The position numbers were made by a program, and so were the translations under genes. This document shows, piece after piece, positions 11,610 through 24,174 of a DNA stretch of 64,000 nucleotides (positions are counted from its first letter, which is position 1; every line of letters starts with the position of its first letter). The notes beneath the pieces were generated by a model that did no database searches, was not told the origin of the DNA, and saw only the letters and a list, made by a program, of their open reading frames with translations. The DNA is from Pachyseris speciosa. Lineage: Eukaryota; Cnidaria; Anthozoa; Scleractinia; Pachyseridae. The stretch covers positions 517,501 to 581,500 of the forward strand of contig JAEMWC010000377.1 of the NCBI GenBank assembly GCA_016490735.1, in the 5' to 3' direction.

Positions 11610-14600
11610 TCAACAGTGAAGAGCAAGGATTTGTACTGTTTTTATTATTATTATTTTCTTTAAATATATACAGGAACCTGCTTGACTTAGATGTCTAGAG
11701 AGCAAGGAGCATTGAAAGGAGATATCGTTCAAGCTGTCACAGTGACTGGAGTATTTTATGCCACTTCTGTTTGAATTCTTTCTGCGTTGCTGTTGTAGTT
11801 GAAATTTGTTTTTCAATTTTAAATTGCTTTTAATCTGATAAATGTATTGTAATATAGATGGTTTGGTATCCTTATACTTGCAACTAAAAATATAGTATCT
11901 AGCCAGAAGTAGGCAGTGATTTACTAGCATTTCTCCATTTGCTCCCGCGAGACCTAAACATTCATTCTTCTTTAAAACGTGAGAGGCTTGTATCAGATTA
12001 ACTGAAATTAAGAAATATTGTATACTATACCAAAAAGCATTTGTTACCGGGCAATCCCAGAACAGGTGGATTAGCGTTTCCTGGGCGTCTTGGCAAAAGC
12101 AACAACGATCTGTCTCTGAAACTTGGATTTTAAACAGACAAGAGTTTGTAGCAATTCTTCTGTTGAGGAACTTAAACTCGAAGTTCCTGGGTTTCACGCT
12201 TAACGTGCATTTCCTGGGTAATAAATAAATTGACTTCCAATCAAAATTCTCCACCTCCTCAGATCCACAGTCTCTAATCCATTTCGCTTGGCTTTTCTCA
12301 GGGCGGGTACATGAAGGTCTTGTATGCCAGTTGGCTAGGATTTTTGGTTGAATTCAGTTGTGCTAGCATCTTTTCTGATTTTTTGTCGTCTGGCAGCATT
12401 AATTTAATGGCCGATGTCACTCCATAACATTCAAGAAAGGAAACAGTTAAACAGAATTTATACCTAAAATAACTATATGTCATTAATTTGGAGTCACTGG
12501 TCAAAAGATCATAATATTCCGCACACCTGCATCAACCCAGTCCTTATAAAAAGTAGTCTTGCCCGCAATTCTAATCATTGAATTGTTCCATATGGATTCG
12601 GCACCAAAATCCGCTTGTGAGGCAAAGGAGTCTCTGTAGTTTAAATCTGACCACAGCTCAATAAGCTCCTGGAGGAAGTTACCTTTTACATCGAGGCTTT
12701 TAACATCTTTTCGTGCTAAGTTGCCAGTAAAAATTAGTTTTCCTCCAAACTTAGAAAAATAGAAGTCGAAAAAGGATTTCCATTTAGATTGGCAATCATC
12801 AGAAATATACTTAAGTATCCATGTAATTTTCAAAGCCCCATTAAATTCCATAATGTCCAGCATCTTCAGTCCTCCATCTTGGTAATCTGCTATCATTTCA
12901 GTTCGTTTAATTTTGTCACCCTTGCTATCCCAAAGGAACTTAAAAATAAAATCATTAATTTTTTTTAAGGATTTTAGGCCCATTGAAGACATTAACGACA
13001 TGACGTAAAGCATTTGAGATGTGGCTAAGGCCTTGACAACTGCAATTTTACCGATCAACGTTAGCCTTTTATTGTGCCAATTGTTTAAAACACTCTGTAC
13101 ATTTCGAACCTTCTCCTCGTAATTCTTTTTGAGACTTTCTACCTTATCGACACAGAACCAAACGCCCAAAGCCTTAACTTTACTGTTTGTCCAAGTAAGA
13201 TTTTTATCGGGGCACAAAATTTGGTTCGATCCCTTTAATGAGCCTATCCAAAGAACTTCTGTTTTGTCACAATTAGCTCTTAGCCCTGAAATCTCACCAA
13301 ATCTTTCTAACATATGGAGAGAGCGCTGAAGCGATTTTTGAGAACCATCTAAAATCAAAGTAGTATCATCTGCAAACTGACTTAACTTACATTCAATACT
13401 ACCTACTGATATCCCTTTGATTACAGTATCTTTATGGATGGCAGCAGCCAAAATCTCTGCACAAAGGATAAATATATATGGTGAAAGTGGGCAGCCCTGC
13501 CTAACACCCCGACCCAATTCAAAGAAAACACCTGACCAACCGTTATTCACAACACATCTCACAATAGAACATATTGATCCAATTAATAAGAGACGACCCG
13601 AAACCAAAGCAAAGTAACGTTTGCTGAACAAAAAGCCATTCAATTGTATCAAAAGCTTTTTCAAAATCAACCAAAAGAAGCATTCCGGGAATGTTTTTAG
13701 ACTCTGTGTATGCGATAACGTTATTAATTAGACAAATATTTTCTGTGATAGAACGGCCTTTCAAAAATCCCGTCTGATCATTGTCTATTAGGCCTGGTAG
13801 CACAGTCTTCAGCCTAGATGCAATTGCCTTGGATGCTATTTTATAATCACAATTTAATAAAGTTATGGGTCTCCAGTTTTTTAATTCATCGAGTGCCTTG
13901 TCTTTCTTGGGGATTAAAGAAATAATACCCCTCCTTTGCGTTATAGCTAATTTTGCTTTTTGATAGTTTTTGTTCAAAGAGCTAACGAGGTATGAAGAGA
14001 TATCATTCCAAAATACCTTGTAAAATTCTGCCGGAAGGCCGTCCGTTCCTGGCGATTTGCCAGATTCCAGTAACTTAACCGCTTCTAAACATTCCGTTTT
14101 CTGTAAGGGGTCCTTCGCATTTTTGTTTATCATCATCATTGAGTTTTGGGAGATCCTGATCATAAAACAAATTCCGTAGCTCCTCCGTTATCGCCATAGA
14201 AAGCCTCGAGGTGTAAAGAGAACTATAAAAGGAGTTACATTCTTCTAAGATATCTGGATCGTTCGTTAGCTATAAGCCATTGTTTCCCTTAATCTGCGTA
14301 ATCGTTTTTCTTTTACAATGTCTATTTTCAAGATTCAAAAAATATTTACTATTTTTCTCACCTTCATTGTACCATCTGGCCTTAGATCTGATGATAGCAC
14401 CATTTGTTTTGTATTCGATTATACTTTCCAATTCTTTTTTCTTGAGCTTTAGTTGTTCCACAAGAGCAGTTTTTATTATTACCTAAATCTTTTTCTAATT
14501 GCCTTTCTAATGAGGCTATTTCACTTTCAATAGCGTCTTCTTTCTTTCTCATTTCCCTCATTTTAGCCTTAGCATATTTTATTGAAGTATCTCTAATTTC

Positions 14601-15476
14601 AAGTTTAATCATTTCCCATAATAGCACTTCATCTACTTCTTTGTCATTTTCGTACTGTGTGTCTGTTTGGGCAATTGTCGCCTTGATGGCATTTATATAC
14701 TCGCTTTCGCTCAGAAACGCGGAGTTTAGTTTCCAGAAACCTGGTCCTCTTTTATCTGAGTGATAATTCACGTCAATTTTACACAGAGAGTGATCTGTTT
14801 TATAACCGAGAAGGATATCAGCTTTGGAAACTCTTCCCGCAGTACTTACACTTACCAAGAAAAAGTCTAGGCGGCAATGCACTTCGGGCTTGTTCTGTCT
14901 CCATGTATATCTTTTTTCCTCCGGATTTAGGTCTCTCCATATGTCCGTTAAATCTAAATTGTCTTGGAAAGTTTTCAACACTTTTAAAGAGTTCGAATGT
15001 GTGGTTGGTACTCCCCCCTTTTTGTCTTTTAAAATGTCCAGAACAAGGTTAAAATCGCCACCGAGAATTATTTCATCACACCTAAAGGACAACATTTCTT
15101 TGAAAACAGCTTCAAAAAAAGCCGGATCATCTTTGTTTGGGGCGTAGATATTGCAGATTGTCAAGGTCAGCTCGCCGACTTCTAAATCCATAACAATGTA
15201 TCTTCCTTCTTTATCGCAAAATTGTTTCAATATTTTAAAAGAAAAATTGTTATTGAAAAGAACAGCGACACCTGCTTTGTTGCTTGCCTCGCCGCTAAAA
15301 AAGGCTGTGTAGCCCCATTCAGCCGCCCAAACCCCGGAGGAGTTCGTTGTACAATGAACCTCGTGTAACATGTAAATCGAAAACTTTTTCTTTTTGTGCC
15401 ACTGAAATAAATCTCTTCTTTTATGATTATTAACCAACCCTCTTACGTTTAAAGAAGATATAGTTATTTTAGACAT
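11610..15476 (-). pseudogene. Tx1/L1-type LINE ORF2: APE endonuclease and reverse transcriptase
   Basis: From ATG at 15476 the order is an AP-type endonuclease (SSLNVRGL, NIYAPNKDD, GGDFNLV, then YKTDHSL), a linker helix, RT motifs (GKSPGTDGLPAEFYK, FEKAFDTIEW, RQGCPLSPYIF, FADDTTLIL) and a C-terminal zinc-binding segment (RCCFCQDAQETLIHLFWDC). It would nick target DNA and copy the RNA. At least four frame breaks are seen, near 14440, 14165-14270, 13545-13670 and 12255-12500, so it is inactive. All catalytic motifs are individually intact, indicating limited age. Confidence 0.87.
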
Positions 15477-15715
15477 CTAATATTGTAAACAATTAGCTGA
15501 CTTCGCAGGTCCCGAATAAAATTGACTAAAAACATTAACCCTTTTTCAACAACTAAGAAGGAAAGTAAATCTACATGTATACGTGTACATGCAAATACAA
15601 CAATAACAAAAACATACTCAAATATAAAAAATAAATACTTGGTTTAGATCCGGTTTCTGGTCCAGTCAAGGCAATTGGAAAATGATTTATCTGTTTCGGT
15701 GATCCCGTCTTGAAA

Positions 15716-16465
15716 TTATTCTTTAGTACTTGGTCTGTATATTTGGCCGTCGATGTAAAGTTTGTCGTCATTTAATTTTGCCGCGCGTCCCTTCTTCTTC
15801 TCTTCTTTCATAACCTTGATCAATCCTTTTCGTATCTCAACAATTTCTTTCGGGAAATCTTGCGAAATTCCGAAACCTGTACCTGCTAATTTGGAAGTAT
15901 TGGAGAGTATATGCTCCTTATCCTTATGAAAGCTAAGTTTCACAATAATCGGGCGCGGTTTGTCTTCTTTTCTCTTACCGAGGCGGTGTGCCCTCTCGAT
16001 TGAAATGTCGCTGGCTTCCTCTGCTTCCACGTTTAAGTTTTCCTCCAAAAAGGTGTAGATCAAATCTTCTGTCTTAGAGGTCGATTCTTTCGCTTCTTCA
16101 GGAATGTTGTAAAAGATGAGATTGTTTCTTTTACTGTGGCTTTCCAATTTTATAGCACGCTCCCTCTCAAAGGTGACGGTTTGTGTTAAATTGCGGACAT
16201 CTTCAGTAAGCTCGGACATTGCTTTCCTCTGAACTTTTGTTTCTTCAGTTAGGTCTTCAACTGACTTGAGAGCATACTCTAAGCTTTCTCTTAAAGAATC
16301 ATTTTCTTTTTCCAACCGATGCTGCTTTTCTCTGATTTCTTCAATTTCGTTTACTCGAGCTAAAGCGAGATCCAATTTGCGGTTAATTTCAGCAAGAGTC
16401 TCCGCCATGATGTTCGAAACGTCTTCATCTGTTTGGGAGCCTGTTGTAGTTCTCTTTCGTTTCAC
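15716..16465 (-). CDS. Tx1/L1-type LINE ORF1 RNA-binding protein
   Basis: A 249-residue open frame starts with ATG at 16465. Residues about 20-100 form a long coiled coil. It is followed by an L1-ORF1-type RRM (SHSKRNNLIFYNIPEE, then IERAHRLGKR and RPIIVKLSFHKD) and a basic C-terminal domain ending near YIDGQIYRPS. Such proteins trimerise and coat the element RNA. No internal defect is visible although ORF2 is broken. Confidence 0.85.
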   Translation of the reverse strand: MKRKRTTTGSQTDEDVSNIMAETLAEINRKLDLALARVNEIEEIREKQHRLEKENDSLRESLEYALKSVEDLTEETKVQRKAMSELTEDVRNLTQTVTFERERAIKLESHSKRNNLIFYNIPEEAKESTSKTEDLIYTFLEENLNVEAEEASDISIERAHRLGKRKEDKPRPIIVKLSFHKDKEHILSNTSKLAGTGFGISQDFPKEIVEIRKGLIKVMKEEKKKGRAAKLNDDKLYIDGQIYRPSTKE

Positions 16466-16646
16466 TGACGACCTGTGTCATCGTTCCCCTCGCTTTCATC
16501 CATTGTGCCTTGACGTACGGACGTCTTTTAAGCCATTTGTTAACAACAAAAATTTCAAAATTCGTATAAAATTCGCAGAGCTCGAAAGATAACGTCCTTT
16601 CACCTTGAATACTCGTCCCAATCCAATCCAATTTCCAATTAGGAAA

Positions 16647-17642
16647 TTCTCTCTCCTCAATGGAAACTGTATCTTGTGGTGTACCACAGGGAAGCTCGTT
16701 AGGGCCCGTGCTTTTTTAAATTTACATCAATGATTTACCTAATAGTTCAGAAGCTCTCACGTTTAGGATATTTGCAGATGATACAAATATATTTGCCTCA
16801 TCTCACGACCCAAAAAGTCTAGAAACTTTAATTAATGCCGAGCTTAAAAAAGTGAAAGACTGGTGCGATATTAACAAATTATCAATAAATTTGTCGAAAA
16901 CAAACTATATGATTATAAAACCATCAAGGAAAAGAAATCATGAATTTATAATTAACATGCAAAGTTCAAATGGCACGAACCATTCTTCGGAAAGAAAAGA
17001 TCGCATTAAACACTCGGGTGTGATGCTTGACGAAACAGTCTCTTTCAAGTACCATATCGCATATGTCTGTTCACGAACGTCACGAAACCTTGGAATAATT
17101 TCTAAATTAAGACACTACCTAACACTTTCTCAATTAAAACAAATCTACTATAGCCTTATATATCCTTATATTTCGTATGCTATATTAGCTTGGGGAAGCA
17201 CTTACAAAACCTATATACATAAAGTGCAGACCAAGCAAAACCATGCCATTAGATTAATGTTTTTTGCAAGAGCTTTAGGTGAACAAACCGATAGCGCTGC
17301 CCTTTAATAAATCTTTTAGAACTTCTCACAGTGAACAATGTTTACCGTTTACATGCATTAAGATTTACTCACCTGTGGCATAAGAACCTTCTTCCAAACG
17401 TTTTCCACGATTTCTTCCAGGGCGTTAGTAGGTTACATACTTATAATACTAGATACGCCGTGAGTCATAATCTCTACAAATCACGAGTCAGAACAAACAC
17501 TGGGAAACAAACTATATCCTATGTGGCTTCCATCTTTTGGCATAATATTCCTTCTTATTTGAAAAATCTTAATGTGTACCAATTTTCCAAACAAATTAAG
17601 CTATACCTCTTCTCTGAACAACTCGAAAATTCCATGAGATAA
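16647..17642 (+). pseudogene. CR1-type LINE reverse transcriptase, palm to C-terminus
   Basis: The frame resumes after the Tx1 insertion with GVPQGSSLGPV and the FADDTNIF catalytic box (about 16764-16790). It continues through the thumb and the C-terminal YNTR...FWHNIPSYLK block and ends at 17642. A missing base near 16713 and a frame change near 17308 break it. Confidence 0.8.
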
Positions 17643-17805
17643 CTAACATTTTGAACATTTAACTCCTTCGAATATCCCCTGCTCATATGGTTCGGTCTGT
17701 CTCCTTGTGTTTGCACTTTATTTACTCATCTCTTTCAATCCTTTAATCTTTATTTGTTTCGCACTTAAAAGGCAGGAGAATAACTCGAAAACCGCAAGGT
17801 TCTTT

Positions 17806-17858
17806 TGGTCGAGGGTTCTATGTCGAGGGTCGAGGGTTCCATGTCGAGGGTCGAGGGT
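17806..17858 (+). repeat. GTCGAGGG tandem repeat at the outer edge of the left arm
   Basis: Repeats of GTCGAGGG, some joined by TTCTAT or TTCCAT spacers, open the arm. The right arm carries the same array (60147-60213) with extra units, so the arrays differ in length. Confidence 0.85.
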
Positions 17859-20245
17859 AACAAATTTTTCAAAATATTTATTATTAAAAAGAAATTAAAA
17901 AGACAAGAAATTGGAAAAAGAGAAATTAAATTAAAGGTGAATTGAAGAAGAATCTAACCGTTTCCAAAAAGCGAGTTGTACCTGGACATTAGATCTTTTT
18001 GTAAGTGGACAGCCTAGGGGGTGGGGGATGAAATAGTGAATAGCCCGTGCCGTGTCCCATGTAATCCCAATTTGGCTTTAGAAACGTCACTGATTTCATT
18101 GTGTTTCACACGATTTCATTTTGTGCATCACACCGGGGGATACTTCCCTATAGGGCCTACACGGATAAGGTATGGCTTTTGATTCCGATGTCCCGAAACG
18201 GGTATGTAAGTTCAAGCGCACCTATACTTATCAGGATCTTTGGCAGGTTAGGGATTTGTTCGCTTTCAGTTAACGTTCTTCCTACAATCTTAAAAAAGAG
18301 CGCGTTGGTATTTACTGTTATTTTTTTGTTCGAAACAGGGTAAGGGTTTCAAACTTGCAGTAGGGTAAAGTTGCAATGTCCGATCGAAGCAAATCCAAGG
18401 GAGATTTCGAAAAATTTGCGGCTTCGAAAAATCGCGATTCCCCCGTTAATTCTTTAAAGCACGTGCCTACCCAAAGTAGATTTCAGATTTGAACCTCTAT
18501 ATAGCCTTTACAAAATCGGTATAGAGCGTTTTCAGTCACGCAAGTAAAAAAATAAAATCATCATTCATTCAATAGACAAAGTCAAGAGATTGTGATATTA
18601 TAGAAGAGTAATAAATAAACAACATGTCAAAGTCTCAGGGCCGTGCGATATCCCGTACTCGAGTTATTCGGCAAAATATACCACTCAAAATTATAGTGGT
18701 TTGTATGGAAACGCCATCTTTGGGTTCCTCATGCCGTTCCTTTGAGGAACCCCAAAATGGCGGCCGGAAACGAGTTAAAGCATATGTTTCTTTCTCGAGT
18801 CTATCTCAAAGGCTTTGTTCTCTCTGTTGAACTTTCAATCATGCACATAGACGCTTCTCTTACCATGTTGGGCTTTCAACCTCAAAAACACACGGTGAAT
18901 CGATGTTTTCATGTAAGTGACTTACTTGTGAGCAGAAATCTTTAGGTCACGCACTGTGAAAAACTCTTAAATGCAAACTGCTCTATTTTCAAAACAGAGC
19001 GAGGTACCGAGCTGTAAATCATTACAAATCACATGAATTTCTCCTTGACAATAGCACAAGACAGGTATGGTAAGTGACACCGTTCGGATTCGCGCAAGCT
19101 GATTAAAACTTTTCTCAGTTAGAAAGAGTAACAAAAAAATTACGAGCAAGACAAGATTGATTTTTGTTGTCCGCGAGAAATAAAGCCGTGACTAGACGAG
19201 CGAGAATTTGCTTTGCGATGGTGATGCGGTTTTTTTTAATTGTCGCGTAGCCGGCACGCCGGGGTGGCTATAGGAGTGACAAATTCTGTGATTTTGTCGC
19301 GAAAAATTCAACTCATTAAATTTCTTGCGGTTTGTTGTATTCGATATTTTTAGCTGTCGCCATTGCATCTCTTGCACGCGGGTGGTTACACATGCGATTA
19401 TAACCGCGCGCTGACAACACGACAATTTTAAAAAAAAATCACATCACCATCGCAATTCAAGCACCATCGCAATTCAAGAAAACGTTCGTGCAGCCGTGAC
19501 TTAAATTCTTTTCAAGAGCTCTCGCACGACATCCGGACATCTACGCAAATCTCACTTTTTCTCGTGAACCGCTTCTACCCTCAAGTTTCGTCACTAAGTA
19601 AGATCTTGACAATGATAACAACCGTTATTGATTGAAAACAATCTTCAAGGATAAGAAACCTACGGTGACGTCTAAACTAAAAGCATATACACAAAAGCGC
19701 CCAACAGGACCTACCCTAACGCCAACAGGCCTATCCTCCTTTTCTGTATACGCGCTGCGTAATACTGGTGTTGTCGGTTCATCATCACTAACAGTTACAG
19801 TAACAGTAACGAGACGACAATTACCTTTACAATGTCCCGTGATTTTTCGATGGCAATTAACATCGCCTCCTCCTCGTCCTCTGCCTGGTACCTCCTCCAC
19901 CAACTGTTTGATTTTTTCCCTCTTATCACATCAGCGAACGATTTAGGGGAATCCATAGTCTTTCACAAAGAATCGAAACAAATCGCAATTTGCAATCTTA
20001 CGAGAAAAGCGCCGGCAAATATCGATTTGACCACTAACTATGATTTGACGTTGTTTGAAAAGAAGTTGATCACCGTACCGGAAATCGCAGGTATTCTATT
20101 TTTGCCGCAGCCAATCACTTCTTGCGTAATGGCAAGTCAAAGCAGTCATTGTTATTAAACTGGCTCAGGGCATTTTGCGAAAATATCATGAGAAATGGAA
20201 CTGATGGTCGCTACTGGGCAGCGTGGCTTGTAGTAGGGACTTTAA
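17859..20245. other. arm sequence outside Harbinger, no gene recognised
   Basis: Several open frames of 60-108 codons on both strands have no recognisable domain. A MITE-like unit is seen at 19186-19500: its ends carry GCCGTGAC near 19186 and GTCACGGC read inverted near 19500, each followed inward by copies of TTGCGATGGTG. A GGTTCCTCAT...GAGGAACCCC inverted motif sits at about 18722-18755. The region continues across the Harbinger insertion on the right arm. Confidence 0.4.
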
Positions 20246-20310
20246 GATACGAGGACGCGGTGGCTTTCGCAACGCCGTAACCGAGGGAAGCCTGGACCTA
20301 GAACGGCGTC

Positions 20311-21533
20311 ATGAACGCGAGAAAAATAAAGTTAAGATCTGCGACGCGGCGAAGGATCGGTTTTGAAACAAAACAAACCATGAGTTCCTTTAAAGCAGTT
20401 CAGGAAATGCTGCTTTTGTGCCTAGAAGAAGAAATTATCGATGACGAGGAATTTGCTGTGCCTTACGAGGAATATACCACTCAAAATCTTCCATTTCGTC
20501 ATTCTCTGTACGACAACTTTTCCCTGACTAACAAAGATTCAGCAGAATGCAAAGCAGATTTTCGAGTGGAAAAGGTAGACATTCCTTACCTTATCGATGC
20601 CTTGAGACTGCCTCCAAATGTCGTTTGTTGCAATGGATCAGTCTGCAGTGCAACTGAGGGTTTGTGTATTGTGCTGAAACGCTTTGCCTATCCATGTCGT
20701 TATTCAGACATGATACCAATATTTGGCCGATCCGTTCCAGAGTTGAGCATGATAAGTAATGTCGTCATTGACTGGCTTTATGTTAATCACGGTCACAGGA
20801 TGACTCAATGGAATCATGCTATTCTGAGCCCAGCGATGCTTGATATCTACGCCAATGCAATCCACAACAGAGGGGCGGCCCTGGAAAATTGCATCGGGTT
20901 TATTGATGGAACAGTGCGCCCAATCTCTCGACCTATCATAAACCAGAGAACTGTGTACAACAGGCACAAACGTATTCACGCCCTCAAATTTCAGTCTGTT
21001 GCTCTTCCCAATGGGTTGATTGGTTATCTTTATGGCCCTGTGGGTGAGTTCAAATGCTACTTCCTTCATTGTTTGTTTGTTGTTTTTTCTTTTACATTAT
21101 CTTATTTATTGGTTTTTTAATTTCAACTCTAATCTTTGCACATTTTTACTTTAAACCTAACCTTTATGATGACCTGGAAAATTTTGCCTTCTCACCCGCT
21201 GGAAGAGAAATGTGTTTGTATGGCGATCCAGCGTATCCACTCAGGGTTCATCTCCAAGCACCATTTCGGATGGGAATGCTGACCAGAGAGATGCAGATGT
21301 TTAAAGAGTCAATGAGTGCGGCTCGTGTTTCCGTGGAGTGGCTTTTTTCAGACATAGTTAACTATTTCAAATTCCTGGATTTTAAGAAAAACTTAAAGAT
21401 TGGATTAAGCCAAGTTGGCAAGATGTACATTGTTTGTGTACTACTAAGAAAAGCCCTTACCTGTCTATATTCCAATACCACAGCAGAATACTTTGGCCTT
21501 GATCCTCCAATGTTGCACGACTATTTCAGTTAG
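20311..21533 (+). CDS. Harbinger DDE transposase (HARBI1-like), two exons
   Basis: The first exon (20311 to a GTGAGT donor at about 21043) has a helical N-terminus and the first catalytic Asp in GFIDGTVRPI. The second exon (about 21150-21533) has the second Asp in YGDPAYPL and the Glu in RVSVEWLFSD. These enzymes cut and join the transposon ends, helped by a Myb-like partner encoded by the same element (23399-24174). The two coding parts are separated by an AT-rich intron. The short block usually found between them (Arg-His-Asp rich) is not evident, so a small exon or a deletion may be involved. An identical copy is at 56457-57679. Confidence 0.85.
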
Positions 21534-22060
21534 TTATCTTAGACCACTACACAATTTGCATACCCTTATACGGGGTAAGAATTCCAAACCTTTTGACTGT
21601 TGTTGTGAGGTTTTGGGGTTCCCAAGCAACTAACTAGAAACTATCAAAATTTTGCAAGTTACAGACATTAAGGGGCAAACCATTTAGCACTTTGTTGGGG
21701 GGGGGGGGGGGTCAAAATTCCTGGAAAAAATTGACAATTTTGGTGATTCATTAAAAATAAAAGATGAACAGAAGAAAAGATATTGTGCATGCACATGCCC
21801 TGAGAAAACCATTCCTTGTGCATGGAAGGGTTTGAAAAAAGGTATGCCTATATGAAGGGAAAGTGGTCCGAGTACAGATGCATGGATGAAATTGCACAAG
21901 CCGCTCCTCCTCCACAAAATGGAGCAGTCCCTAACATGTTTGAAAAATAGTATGTTGCATAGTTAGGCTAGTCACAAGTTTCTGGCATAAAGATCAGTTC
22001 AGTATTCTTATTGTGTTACTTTCTTTGACTTGTGCTTTGTTTCTTATCTCTTTATAGAAT
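21534..22060. other. noncoding spacer with poly-G tract
   Basis: A run of 15 G (21697-21711) lies downstream of the transposase. No gene is seen. The stretch ends at the (AGAAT)n tail of the inserted LINE fragment (about 22058-22072). Confidence 0.5.
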
Positions 22061-23100
22061 AGAATAGAATAGAAACTTTATTAAAGTGTCAAAACCGTCT
22101 AGCCAGGGAACAAATCCCTTACTAATTTGGGGACACCAATTAGGGGAGAATATACAAACTAAAAACTATATACAGTAGTAGGTAAAATATCTATAGTTAA
22201 CTAATTAAGAGATTTATAGTAAAAATACACAGAAGTCAAAATGAACAAAGGCTACAGCCTGCGCAGCCATCATCTAAAAGTTCACTTATATTGAGTTGGC
22301 GTATCTTGCTTTTAAACGACGTTAGGGTTGTGACGTCCCTGATACTCTTGGGTAGTTTTGTCCATAGCCTAGGCCCTAAATATCTAATAGAGTGCTTGCC
22401 ATAGGTGACTGTCTCATACCTAGGTATAGAGAAATCTGCTTGCCGCAGATTGTAATTACTATTTGGTTCTTTAAAGATGTTACTTATATATGCAGGGCAC
22501 AGTTTATGCTTTACTTTATACATAAGGATGCACAGATCCTGTAAGCGACTATTTAGTAGTGTTGGCAGATCTGCCTTCTCTAATAGTTGTTCATAACTAG
22601 AATTATTATCCTTGAAAACCGCTCTAAGTCCTCTTTCTTGTAGTCTTTCAAGCTTTCGAGTGTCACTCGCTTTACAAAAATGCCACACTAGGTGACAGTA
22701 CGTGAGGAATGGTAATATCGCGCTTTTGAATAATATTAACTTAGATTTCATAGGAATTAAATTACGTAGTCTCATTAGAACACCGATTCTCTGGCTGGCT
22801 TTTTTACAGATAGTGATTGCATGCTCAGAGAAATTTAGCTTAGAATCTAACACTACTCCTAGAAGTATGATATTTTCTTTAGATTCAATCACAACATCAT
22901 TCACGCAAATATTGCTGTCATTTTGAGTGAAGCCCAGGTTCAAAACTTGGTACTTTTTGAGGTTTCCCGCCAATAAGTTAGAATCGTACCACGTTGTTGC
23001 TTCAGCTTCACTCCTTCCGTGAGTGGTAGGGTACACAAATATTATCACCCCTCCAAGAAATTCCTGAGTTGGCATAAAACATGATAAGCTTTTAGCCCTT
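22058..23100 (-). mobile_element. 5'-truncated LINE fragment inside Harbinger
   Basis: Minus-strand open frame 23075-22236 encodes the C-terminal part of a LINE reverse transcriptase. It contains WYDSNLLAGNLKKYQVLNLGF, LLGVVLDSKLNFSEH and the C-terminal YGKHSIRYLGPRLWTKLPK block. The 3' end is a short (TTCTA)n tail after AATAAAG, as in CR1/L2 relatives. Only the last third of ORF2 is present. The copy on the other arm is 54880-55937 and differs by two amino acids. Confidence 0.8.
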
Positions 23101-23398
23101 TAAGTCTCAAGTCTTTGATGATTAGTGCAAACAGATGTGTCTGAAAATAGGTCTCTCTTACTCACAAGAAGTTAGGAAAGTTGGGAAGTACAAATTCAAT
23201 ATCAAAACATTTCTTAATTTTCAACAACTCGCCTGGAAATGTGTCACAACGTTTTCTGACTACTTAATACTGACTCAGCTTTGAATGTAAAACAGTGGGA
23301 AAATGTAACAGGAGAGAAGACATTCCTGCTACCTCTAAATAGGAACACAACAATTTTGCATTTTATGGACAAAATGTTGAAGAATAAAACAGAAACAA

Positions 23399-24174
23399 TT
23401 ATTTGTCCATGATGCGCTCCAACATGCCCATTAGTGCCTTCGTTTGTTCCTGCTGTTGCTGCATCATAAGCAGTGTTTGTTGACTTTGCTGTTGCTGCTG
23501 CTGCTGCAACACCACTTCAAGCAACTGACTTTGCTGCTCCTGAAACTGCTTTTGACCTTCTGTTGCAATCTTCATCTGCTGTTTCTCAAACTCCTGTTGA
23601 TCTTTTTTCAGCTTCAATTCCTCTTGCCTGAGCTCATAATTTATCTGAGCTGTCTGTGACAAGTAAGAGATTGCATCACTTCCAGAGCGGCGTGGTCGCT
23701 TACTTTGATTGTCCTCTATCTCCACCCGATTGCCTTTTTTGTGTATCAGATAACTTTTCCATGGCTTTTAACCTAACATCTTCAGCTTTTCCTCTGTCAT
23801 TCTCTACCTTCCGGCTCTTTTCCCAATCCATTTCTTGCTGCTCTGCCTCAGCCCTTTCTTCCAGTGCAATTATTTGTTCCAGCAGGTTTTCCATTTCTGT
23901 GGGTTCATCAGGTGTTATACCACTTGCCTTTTCCTCGGCTCTTAACTTCTTTTTATACCTATTTTGTAATATTGCAAAATGATCGCGGACAGAGCGCTTG
24001 TCGACATTGAATGCTGGAAATGGACAATTATTCAGTGTTTTTGTCACTTTTTCCTAGGTAGCACTTCGCTGTGTTGAGCCTTTCTTAGTAACATAAGGAT
24101 TAACGTTGATCACTTCTTGGCAGAGGATCAAATCATGATCTTTACTCCAAAACATCACAGAACTACAATTTAAC
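23399..24174 (-). pseudogene. Harbinger Myb/SANT-like DNA-binding protein, exon 2 (broken)
   Basis: The sense frame opens after an intron acceptor (TTGTAG) with WSKDHDLILCQEVINVNPYV, a Myb/SANT-like trihelix. It passes an in-frame TAG where the family usually has Trp, then RSVRDHFAILQNRYKKK, an acidic coiled coil, a one-base frame change near 23725, a KRPRR basic patch and a Gln-rich C-terminus. Such proteins bring the transposase to the ends. The same two defects occur in the other arm (53828-54591), so they predate the arm duplication. Confidence 0.8.

Larger units (their letters stand above)
11395..16637 (-). mobile_element. Tx1/L1-superfamily LINE, nearly full length
   Basis: A 5.24-kb insertion lies between copies of ATTAGGAAA at 11386-11394 and 16638-16646. 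The minus-strand 3' end is the T-rich stretch 11395-11450 (the poly-A tail in sense). The 5' end has about 170 bp of leader before ORF1. Two open frames follow: a coiled-coil/RRM ORF1 and an endonuclease/reverse-transcriptase ORF2. The 9-bp duplication, A-rich tail and L1-like endonuclease identify it. Confidence 0.88.
10050..17800 (+). mobile_element. CR1-type LINE, 5'-truncated and interrupted
   Basis: Plus-strand pieces of one reverse transcriptase lie at 10055-10185, 10731-11394 and 16647-17642. They are separated by a Penelope fragment and a Tx1 LINE, each with its own target duplication. Reading across the duplications keeps frame and motif order: IWKLIGTLINRKKT, SNYRPIS, FGFRKGHST, FLDFSKAFDTVN, then GVPQGSSLGPV, FADDTNIF, and the C-terminal YNTR block. 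The N-terminal endonuclease is missing. AT-rich 3' UTR runs to the edge of the 42-kb structure at 17801. Its last piece may lie at 60219-60335. Confidence 0.8.

Noticed and set aside
19632..20158. Arm open frames of 92-108 codons as captured host genes
   Set aside because: Overlapping frames on both strands, with no domain or codon pattern to favour either.
23444..23659. Leu-rich open frame antisense to the Gln-rich Myb C-terminus
   Set aside because: Shadow of the CAG-rich coding repeat on the other strand.
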